NCBI GenBank assembly: GCA_900109485.1
Contig: FOAY01000002.1
Location: 144,392 to 208,391 of the forward strand
Length of the DNA stretch: 64,000 nucleotides
Reading direction: 5' to 3'
DNA from: Kosakonia sacchari
GTDB lineage: Bacteria; Pseudomonadota; Gammaproteobacteria; Enterobacterales; Enterobacteriaceae
In this document: positions 57,854 through 64,000 of the stretch, one piece after another
Numbering within the stretch: position 1 is the stretch's first letter
Layout of the letters: each line of letters opens with the position of its first letter
The notes under the pieces: model-generated
The model's database searches: none
What the model saw: the letters and a program-made list of their open reading frames with translations, nothing else
What the model was told of the DNA's origin: nothing
Translations under genes and position numbers: made by a program

Positions 57854-57888
57854 ATCGCAATCGGCGCAAATTATGCGCCAATTGCGAT
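57854..57888. terminator. Long hairpin between convergent GST and SDR genes
   Basis: The arms 57854-57868 and 57874-57888 (ATCGCAAT outer, GGCGCA inner) pair over 15 positions with one mismatch and a five-base loop. It lies between the GST stop and the SDR stop, so it probably serves both directions, although a T tract is absent. Confidence 0.55.
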
Positions 57889-57894
57889 ACCAGG

Positions 57895-58674
57895 TCACAC
57901 CGTCGGGATGGTGCCGCCATCGATGACATATTCGGTACCGGTGATGGCGGCGGCATGAGATGAGGCGAGAAAGGCGATGAGATTCGCCACCTCAATGGGC
58001 TTTGACGGACGCCCCAGCGGAATACCCCCGAGCGCATTCATGATGATCTGCTTACCGCCTTCATAATCCGTTCCCGCCTGCTGCGCCAGTCGCTCCGCCA
58101 GCGCTACCGCCGCTTCGGTTTCGATCCAACCGGGCGCAACGCGCACTACCCGAACCCCCTTCGGCGAAACCTCTTTCGACAGACTTTTGCTGTATGCCGA
58201 CAGCGCCGCTTTGGCCGCTGCGTAGCCGGTGGTTGATTCCGGTAGCGGTAGTTCACGTTGGATAGAAGTGACGTGAATGATCACGCCGCTACCCTGTGCC
58301 AGCATCCCTGGCAACAGCGCACGATCCAGGCGTACCGCTGGCAACAGATTAAGGTTGAGTTCCTGCTGCCATTCCTCTTCGCCCAGCGCCGCAAAACCAC
58401 CGGCGGGAGCGGTAGAACCGCCCACCACATGGATGATGGCGTCGACACCGCCCAGGTGCATCTGAACGGCTTGCGCTACTGAGGTACACCCTTCGGCTGT
58501 GGTCAGGTCTGCCGCTACGAAGACGTCGGCGAGACATTCCTCGGGAGCATGGCGCGCGGTAGTTAACACCGTAGCACCCAGCTGTTTTAATAGCCCGACG
58601 ACCGCTTTACCCACGCCTTTGGTACCCGCCGTCACCAGCACGCGCGTGCCCTGAAAATCAAGACCCCACGACAT
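57895..58674 (-). CDS. Short-chain dehydrogenase/reductase
   Basis: This 259-residue SDR has [10 protein letters not shown] for the cofactor, an atypical HVVGGS segment where NNAG usually stands, and the catalytic Ser and YAAAKAAL. The tail [15 protein letters not shown] is typical of glucose-dehydrogenase-like SDRs. Its start codon shares one base with the stop of the SnoaL-like gene (TGATG), so the two are coupled. The HxlR gene opposite is the likely regulator. Confidence 0.87.
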   Translation of the reverse strand: MSWGLDFQGTRVLVTAGTKGVGKAVVGLLKQLGATVLTTARHAPEECLADVFVAADLTTAEGCTSVAQAVQMHLGGVDAIIHVVGGSTAPAGGFAALGEEEWQQELNLNLLPAVRLDRALLPGMLAQGSGVIIHVTSIQRELPLPESTTGYAAAKAALSAYSKSLSKEVSPKGVRVVRVAPGWIETEAAVALAERLAQQAGTDYEGGKQIIMNALGGIPLGRPSKPIEVANLIAFLASSHAAAITGTEYVIDGGTIPTV

Positions 58675-59000
58675 CAGACAATCTCCAACGTGTTGATCTT
58701 GTCGCCGACCAGGCCGAAAGTATGCTTAAGCACTACCGGGCTGCCGGGAAAATTACCGACGACGTTCGATGTGACCGTCACCCGGTCGCCGTCGGTGAGA
58801 ATTTGAAGCGGCTCAACGCTGTAGTCAAACGCGGCCTGCGCAGCACGTTGCCACGCCTCGATCGCCACATGTCCCTGATGGGTTTTACCTTCATCGAACA
58901 CGACGGCGTCCGCAGTAAAACAGTGTTTAACGTTGGCGATATCGGCGCCATTGTTGATGGCGAAATAGGTAGAAATAGCGTGCGGTAGTGATAATGACAT
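58674..59000 (-). CDS. SnoaL/NTF2-like protein
   Basis: This 108-residue protein has an NTF2/SnoaL fold: [35 protein letters not shown], then a [25 protein letters not shown] sheet. Family members are small isomerases, hydrolases or ligand binders; no function can be assigned. It is the first gene of a two-gene unit with the SDR and is divergent from the HxlR regulator. Confidence 0.85.
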   Translation of the reverse strand: MSLSLPHAISTYFAINNGADIANVKHCFTADAVVFDEGKTHQGHVAIEAWQRAAQAAFDYSVEPLQILTDGDRVTVTSNVVGNFPGSPVVLKHTFGLVGDKINTLEIV

Positions 59001-59090
59001 GGCTTTATACTCCCGTAATTTACAGTACGGGAATTTTCAACATAGACTGTGAAATTAACAAGTACGCACGAAAAAGTGAGTGACTATATT

Positions 59091-59417
59091 ATGAGTAAGT
59101 TATATAGCCCGGAATCTGCCGCAAGCGGCGTGGAACAAGTCCTGCAATTGCTGGAAGGCCGCTGGAAATTAATTATTCTTTTTCATCTCTTCGACGGAAA
59201 GGTGCAGCGCTATTCCGATTTCGAAAAACTGATCCCCGCTATTTCGCAGAAGATGCTGGCGCAGCAATTGCGACAGCTTGAAGCCGACGGAATCGTGTCG
59301 CGGATGGTATATCCTCAGGTGCCGCCGAAAGTGGAATATCGGCTCACCGAGTGGGGGCAAGCGCTGTGCCCTGCTCTCGATGCAATGCTGAAGTGGGCGG
59401 AAAAACGCGAGGCTTAA
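59091..59417 (+). CDS. HxlR-family winged-helix regulator
   Basis: This 108-residue HxlR/MarR-like repressor has the family core LLEGRWKLIILFHLFDGKVQRYSDFEKLIPAISQKMLAQQLRQLEADGIV with a wing at VEYRLTEWG. I chose ATG 59091 (MSKLYSPES); an upstream GTG at 59049 would add 14 residues. HxlR proteins often sense electrophiles or aldehydes and control divergent oxidoreductases, which fits the SDR/SnoaL pair opposite. Confidence 0.87.
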   Translation: MSKLYSPESAASGVEQVLQLLEGRWKLIILFHLFDGKVQRYSDFEKLIPAISQKMLAQQLRQLEADGIVSRMVYPQVPPKVEYRLTEWGQALCPALDAMLKWAEKREA

Positions 59418-59967
59418 GTATTAGCGGAACTTTTTAATTGCTGAGCGAAAATCACGGATGCCTGCTTTTCGCTCCTTGCTGGCACGATGAATGTTGTCGA
59501 TGGTGAGTGCTGAAAAGAAAGTCTGAGGCATGTTCCGGCAGGGGAAATAGTGAAGCAGGTCAGCAGATTATCGTAAACAGACATCACGAGCAGTGCCGAA
59601 CCATAATTGATAACAGGCTAAACAGTCACGCCAAAATATCAATCAAAAAAGTGAATATATTATATGCCGCGCTATGGCAATCAGAGAATGAAAAGTTTGC
59701 GGGATCATCATTACCACGATAACCGCATAGTAATATGTAGACTTGTCCACATTATTTTTTGCAACGTTATTCATTTTATTAAGATATATTTTCGTCAGGT
59801 CTCTTTTTCTATTTTTTTATTAAAAGAAATTGTGTAATTGACGATAAGTAAGTAGATAGCCAACTTCTCCTGAGTCCTCAAAAACAAGTGAATAAACCTG
59901 TGATCAGATACGAAGTAAAAATGAAACCCTCTTTTGAAAATTAAGAAAGATTACTGAGGATACCTCT
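59418..59967. other. Intergenic region with chemoreceptor promoter
   Basis: About 550 bp, very AT-rich in its right half. No gene is supported. A sigma-28 promoter for the chemoreceptor is visible at 59821-59847, leaving a leader of about 115 bp. Confidence 0.5.
59821..59847 (+). promoter_or_regulatory. Sigma-28 (FliA) promoter
   Basis: TAAAAGAA (59821-59828) keeps the key TAAA of the flagellar -35 element. After an 11-base spacer, GACGATAA (59840-59847) matches the -10 element GCCGATAA at 7 of 8. The spacing is ideal and the next gene is a chemoreceptor, so FliA control is likely. Confidence 0.68.
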
Positions 59968-61881
59968 ATGTCAAAGCTGTTACCGTCAATAAAAAATCTG
60001 CCTGTGGCTGCCAAGCTGTTTGGCGGGTTTGCAGTTTTAATCGTTATTATTGTGCTGTCCTCACTTATCAGCATACAACAGTCTGTCAATATCCGTGACC
60101 ATGCCTTAAAGGGCAAATTAATCAATGAAATCAGCACGGAACTGAATACTGCGCGACGTAACCGTTTGAGTTATCAATTAAACCATGATGAAAAATCACT
60201 TCAGGCCAATAAAATCGCCATTGAAAAGATGGATCAAAAAGCCATTACTGGCCTGGACTTTACCTGGGACAGCGATGCCCGCGTTTTGTTTGATGAATTG
60301 CGCAGTTCTATTCCTGACTATGCCAGCCACCGCGACACGTTCGTTAAACTGGAACAAGTGACTGTCGGGAAAGCGCAGGGATTGACCTCCTCCGAGCTGA
60401 AAACCCTGCTGGATAAATTCAGTACCCGCTTAGAGCAGCAAGAAAATACGCCAAAAGATGAAATAACATTACTCAATCGCCTCAATAATATCTGGGTAGC
60501 CGCTTCCGAAATCCAGTCATCCGCCGGTCAGCAGGGGATAGATGCTTTTAAGGCACAATTCGATGCCGCGTCGAAAATCGTCCGCGCAGAAAATCTGAAC
60601 CTTAATGCGGAAAACAAAGAGATGGCGCAGGCATTTCTTAACGGGATGCAGGATAACGTTGTCTCCTATATTAATGCCCTGAAGGAATCGCAGAAAGCCG
60701 CGACAGATCTCACCGGCATCGCAGAAAAAATCAATACCATCACTACAGATTTGGTGACCGGCCAGACGCAGAAAAATATCGAGATTATTCAGCGGGTCAT
60801 GATCATTATGGGCATAGTTGCCATTTGCGCCGTGCTGACAGGGTTACTGGTCGCCTGGCTGCTTACCCGGCAGATGACGCGCCAGATAAAACACAACTTG
60901 ACGCTGGCAGAACGTATTGCCGGTGGTGACCTGACTGCCATCATTGAGCCGCAATCAGGCGATGAACTGGGCCGCCTGACGCTGGCAATGGGCATGATGA
61001 ACGACAGGCTTCGCGACATGATCACCCAAATTAAGGAGTCGGTAATTCATGTGGCGAATGCCTCGTCGGACATTTCGGCAGGCAATATTGACCTAGCTTC
61101 CCGCACGGAAGAACAGTCTGCTGCGGTGGTTGAAACGGCGGCAAGCATGGAAGAGTTGACCTCAACGGTTAAGCGCAATGCAGACAATGCGCGTGAAGCC
61201 AGCCAGCTTGCAGGGGTGGCAGCAGAGCATGCACGTTCCGGTGGGAAAATTGTCTGGGACGTCGTCAGCACGATGGAAACCATCACTGAAAGCTCCAACA
61301 AGATCACGGATATTATCAGCGTAATAAATGGTATTTCTTTCCAGACCAATATCCTTGCGCTTAACGCTGCTGTAGAGGCAGCGCGCGCAGGTGAACAAGG
61401 GCGCGGATTTGCGGTGGTGGCGGGCGAAGTAAGAAGCCTGGCGCAACGCAGCGCTAACGCCGCTAAGGAGATCGAAGGGCTGATAAAAGAGTCTGTGCAA
61501 CGCGTGATGACCGGCTCCGAAATGGCCAATAAAGCCGGTTCGACGATGGAGCAGATTGTATCCTCCGTCACCAACGTGAGCGGGATCATGAATGAAATTT
61601 CAAGCGCCTCAGAAGAGCAGAGCAGAGGTATTGATCAGATTGGTAAAGCAGTAACGGAACTGGATTCAACAACCCAGCAGAATGCGGCGCTGGTTCAGGA
61701 GTCGTCTGCGGCGTCATTATCACTGGAACAACAGGCGGAACAACTCACTCAACTGGTTTCCGTGTTCAAGCTGAGCTCAGAAACCGCGAAGCCGAAACTC
61801 GCACCCGCAGCGGCTCGCGGCAAGGTTAGCCTGCGGCCCGCAACGTCAACAAGCAATGGGGCTGACTGGGAATCGTTCTGA
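59968..61881 (+). CDS. Methyl-accepting chemotaxis protein with helical sensor
   Basis: This 637-residue receptor has a membrane segment at about 17-36 and a long all-helical periplasmic domain of about 240 residues, consistent with an HBM-type sensor. A second membrane segment lies at about 275-297, then HAMP and a signalling domain with [19 protein letters not shown]. The C-terminus ends DWESF, a CheR/CheB-docking pentapeptide of the NWETF type, so it is a high-abundance-type receptor. HBM receptors bind organic acids in pseudomonads; the ligand here is not known. TGAGGA precedes ATG 59968. Confidence 0.92.
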   Translation: MSKLLPSIKNLPVAAKLFGGFAVLIVIIVLSSLISIQQSVNIRDHALKGKLINEISTELNTARRNRLSYQLNHDEKSLQANKIAIEKMDQKAITGLDFTWDSDARVLFDELRSSIPDYASHRDTFVKLEQVTVGKAQGLTSSELKTLLDKFSTRLEQQENTPKDEITLLNRLNNIWVAASEIQSSAGQQGIDAFKAQFDAASKIVRAENLNLNAENKEMAQAFLNGMQDNVVSYINALKESQKAATDLTGIAEKINTITTDLVTGQTQKNIEIIQRVMIIMGIVAICAVLTGLLVAWLLTRQMTRQIKHNLTLAERIAGGDLTAIIEPQSGDELGRLTLAMGMMNDRLRDMITQIKESVIHVANASSDISAGNIDLASRTEEQSAAVVETAASMEELTSTVKRNADNAREASQLAGVAAEHARSGGKIVWDVVSTMETITESSNKITDIISVINGISFQTNILALNAAVEAARAGEQGRGFAVVAGEVRSLAQRSANAAKEIEGLIKESVQRVMTGSEMANKAGSTMEQIVSSVTNVSGIMNEISSASEEQSRGIDQIGKAVTELDSTTQQNAALVQESSAASLSLEQQAEQLTQLVSVFKLSSETAKPKLAPAAARGKVSLRPATSTSNGADWESF

Positions 61882-61899
61882 TACGTTCCCCATCAAAAA

Positions 61900-61926
61900 A
61901 GTGCCCTCCTGATGAGTGAGGGCACT
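61900..61926 (-). terminator. Intrinsic terminator, leftward
   Basis: AGTGCCCTC and GAGGGCACT form a 9-bp stem. On the minus strand it is followed by TTTTTT, so it suits transcripts from the fimbrial operon. On the plus strand the T tract is missing. Confidence 0.6.
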
Positions 61927-61978
61927 GCTTAAAGCGTACAGATATGCGTTACCGAATAGCGAAACGGAGTAATAACTC

Positions 61979-62008
61979 ACATGCGCCTCTGTCGCGCATG
62001 TTTTTTTA
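61979..62008 (+). terminator. Intrinsic terminator after chemoreceptor
   Basis: ACATGCGC (61979-61986) and GCGCATGT (61994-62001) form an 8-bp stem with a seven-base loop and a run of seven T. It is about 100 bp after the chemoreceptor stop. Confidence 0.8.
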
Positions 62009-62275
62009 TCACTGTTCGTCCTGCGGCTTATTGAAAGCCTGATTAATCACAGCGTAATTTTCCTCTCTGGGGCTGAATGCAGGTTTTAATTTCACCTGTT
62101 AATGCAGTTTCAGGAGGCGTACCGCAAAGATATTTTCCGTCAGGCCGGAATCTATGAAACCTCGTTTTACAACTCACGGCTCGCTAAATAACCCATAAAT
62201 AAACTGAAGTTATATTTAAATCGTTGGGTGATTTCGCTGAATTTTAATATCCCTGGCCAGTAAAACGCAGATGAT
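62009..62275. other. Intergenic, no gene found
   Basis: About 270 bp between the chemoreceptor terminator and the fimbrial chaperone stop. No coding frame is supported. Confidence 0.4.
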
Positions 62276-62983
62276 TTATTTCATAAACCGGTGCTTCAAT
62301 ATTTCCCCACTATCATTTATCCAGCCCGCTTCCACGTTTATTGCTTCACTGCCGACATTACGCTCCAGCAAATAACGCCGCTGGCTGAAGGGTTTAATCA
62401 TCATATCGTCCTGCTGGTGCGCTTTCGTCTGCCCGGCGCGGCCCGTCACGCTGAGTGTGGTAAAAGAAATGCCCAGCGGCGTTGGGTTGTTGAATTCAAG
62501 CCAGGACTTTTCACCTTCCGCATACAGGCGAAAGGTCAGTCTGCCGATCGCTTCTTCGGGTGTCAGGGTGAGCGTTTGCGGGCGGTAAAAGATCTTGAGC
62601 TGGGTGTTCATTGCCAGCTTCAGAAACGACTTGTCCAGGCCTGAGCTGTCCGGCGGCACTTCATACAGATTGAGCCAGAAAACCGATTCCCGATCCGTCG
62701 GCAGCGGATCGTGGTTATAAATGATGCGTAACCCCTGCGTGCTTCCGGGAGCCAGGCGAAAGACTGGCGGCAGAATGACAAAGGGCGCAGCGCCGTTATC
62801 CGGCGAGCCTTCGCCGTTGTCTGCCCAGGTTTGCACAATCACCGGCCAGGCATTGGTGTTCACCAGCATCAGCGTTTTTTCACGCGCGTTCGGTGGATAA
62901 ATTACCCGTGTCATGGCAGGCATTACGCCAGCCAACGTCGCCGGTACGAACAGGACGAACAGCAGAATGAAAAACCGGCTCAT
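62276..62983 (-). CDS. Fimbrial periplasmic chaperone
   Basis: This 235-residue PapD-family chaperone has a signal peptide (FFILLFVLFVPATLAG) and a two-domain immunoglobulin fold. Conserved signs are MTRVIYPPNAREKTLMLVN and FWLNLYEVPP, with the subunit-capping Arg and Lys in the usual places. It folds pilus subunits in the periplasm and hands them to the usher. Its ATG overlaps the adhesin stop by 4 bp (ATGA). It is the last gene of the operon, so an additional chaperone may exist upstream, outside the window. Confidence 0.9.
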   Translation of the reverse strand: MSRFFILLFVLFVPATLAGVMPAMTRVIYPPNAREKTLMLVNTNAWPVIVQTWADNGEGSPDNGAAPFVILPPVFRLAPGSTQGLRIIYNHDPLPTDRESVFWLNLYEVPPDSSGLDKSFLKLAMNTQLKIFYRPQTLTLTPEEAIGRLTFRLYAEGEKSWLEFNNPTPLGISFTTLSVTGRAGQTKAHQQDDMMIKPFSQRRYLLERNVGSEAINVEAGWINDSGEILKHRFMK

Positions 62984-64000
62984 TGCATTTTCACGATCAC
63001 GTACGCGGTGGCATGAACGCGGCCTGCGGTGACCGTCATTCCAGGCAGTTTTTGCAGGCTGGCGATAAAGGAGAGGCTGTAATTGCGAAAGCCGGGGTAT
63101 GAACTGCCGTTCGACGTTGCGCCAGCGAGTACCGGATACCAGCCAGCGTTATTGCCCGCGGGCGTGAGCGAAAGCGGTACATTGGTGGACTGGCCGAGAA
63201 ACGTCATTGGCTGGCCCGGACTGACGCTGTTGGCAATGGTTATACCCACGCCTTTTGCCATCTCCGGCGCATTATAGTTATCAGAAACCAGTGCCCTGAC
63301 GCCGCCGCTGGCGTTGACCAGATTCAGGCTCTGCGCCGCGCTGTAAGCGCCTTCGGAAACCTGAAAACCCAGCGCAACCTGGGTATCGTTCAGCCCGGAA
63401 ACGACCGTGTTATTGCATTCCAGTTGTACATTGAAATTCGCGCTGCTTACCATGCCAGCGTCCAGATCTCTCACGCTGATGGTGGGTAACAACACCAGCG
63501 GCGTGGCGTTGCGCACCGCACATGTGGGATTGTTATAAAGTTTATTCGCCATGCGCATGCCATAACCAAAGCCATTGTCAGCAAGCCAGAAGTCTGAGTT
63601 TGTGGCGCTGTCCTCACCGGCTTCATCATGGCCAAAAGTCATGATAGCGGCAGAACCTGAAAGCTGGACATAAGCATTAGGCTGCGTGCAGGTATATATC
63701 TCGCCCGATGGGGTAGCAAAGACAATACCTGAAAGGTTGTTATTGTTGTTGCCGCAATAACTGGTGATTGCGCCCAGGCCGGGTAACGTACTGACCCGGT
63801 AAAGTTCAGACTGCAACGGCGGAATATCCTGTAAGCGGATCTGAATTTTCGAGCCGACGGTGGCGTAAGTCGTCACGGGGATTTTTTGCCAGTTGCGCGT
63901 CAACGTTATGCCCGACATTGACTGCTTGATACCAACGTAGGCGAACCATGTGGCGTAGACATTAGTCAAATTATCGTTTGCGCCGATGTCATAATAGCCG
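62980..64000 (-). CDS. Fimbrial adhesin/tip protein, N-terminus beyond window
   Basis: The frame is open through the window edge: residues GYYDIGANDNLTNVY precede the first in-frame TTG at 63969, so the true start lies outside. The visible part of about 340 residues ends in a pilin domain (VQLECNNTVVSGLND; penultimate aromatic/hydrophobic YVIVKMQ strand) of the donor-strand type. An N-terminal domain that could bind a receptor comes before it. This two-domain form is typical of tip adhesins of chaperone-usher pili. The usher gene should lie just upstream, outside the window. Confidence 0.82.
   Translation of the reverse strand, partial: GYYDIGANDNLTNVYATWFAYVGIKQSMSGITLTRNWQKIPVTTYATVGSKIQIRLQDIPPLQSELYRVSTLPGLGAITSYCGNNNNNLSGIVFATPSGEIYTCTQPNAYVQLSGSAAIMTFGHDEAGEDSATNSDFWLADNGFGYGMRMANKLYNNPTCAVRNATPLVLLPTISVRDLDAGMVSSANFNVQLECNNTVVSGLNDTQVALGFQVSEGAYSAAQSLNLVNASGGVRALVSDNYNAPEMAKGVGITIANSVSPGQPMTFLGQSTNVPLSLTPAGNNAGWYPVLAGATSNGSSYPGFRNYSLSFIASLQKLPGMTVTAGRVHATAYVIVKMQ

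Overview
The window looks like a chromosomal segment from a member of the Enterobacteriaceae (Salmonella, Citrobacter, Enterobacter or a close relative). The evidence is a leuX-type tRNA-Leu 3' end with a P4-type integrase, mmuPM, a uidA-like beta-glucuronidase, enteric-style chemoreceptors, a chaperone/adhesin fimbrial end and Fur, MetJ and sigma-28 style sites. The genus cannot be fixed from the sequence alone.

Region 1 (1-15.9 kb) is a genomic island in leuX. It runs from the tRNA 3' end (attL) through a P4-type integrase broken by two in-frame TAG codons to a decayed att copy near 15.86 kb. Its core is a compact leftward operon: SNF2-family helicase, AAA ATPase, subtilisin-like protease (the last two resemble the IetA/IetS pair), type III DNA methyltransferase (Mod) and type III restriction subunit (Res). 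A small membrane-protein gene split by an amber codon follows. Behind the operon lie a frameshifted IS3-family element, a DUF4942-like gene scrap and an Mrr-like type IV restriction enzyme. The five-gene operon is the best candidate for an unusual composite defence system.

Region 2 (15.9-26.9 kb) carries a single-Cache chemoreceptor, two short-chain dehydrogenases opposite an AraC regulator, and a leftward amino-acid cluster. That cluster has a RidA-family protein, a lipoprotein binding protein, two permeases, an ATPase and a D-serine-dehydratase/D-threonine-aldolase-like PLP enzyme, facing an IclR regulator. It is probably a D-amino-acid uptake and breakdown unit.

Region 3 (27-37.5 kb) holds a PRD regulator followed by a Lac/Cel-type PTS (IIA, IIB, IIC), an OprD-family porin and a beta-glucuronidase, ending in a terminator. 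It suggests PTS-linked uptake of a glucuronic-acid-containing saccharide. After it comes the MetJ-type-regulated mmuPM pair for S-methylmethionine use.

Region 4 (37.5-44.3 kb) is dense in regulators (TetR, two AraC, LysR), each beside small-molecule enzymes: SnoaL/NTF2-like, class I glutamine amidotransferase, short-chain dehydrogenase and metallo-beta-lactamase-fold hydrolase.

Region 5 (44.3-55.7 kb) is an iron locus: a tightly overlapping leftward operon for an NRPS-independent, citrate-type siderophore. It encodes an SbnG-like aldolase/citrate synthase, an ATP-grasp ligase, two IucA/IucC synthetases, an MFS exporter and a PLP decarboxylase. A divergent binding protein and a FecA-like TonB receptor, with Fur-like boxes, complete it. 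No ABC permease or ATPase for the siderophore lies in the window.

Region 6 (56-64 kb) holds a LysR regulator opposite a glutathione transferase, a short-chain dehydrogenase/SnoaL pair opposite an HxlR regulator, a second chemoreceptor with a sigma-28 promoter, and the distal end of a chaperone-usher fimbrial operon cut by the window edge.
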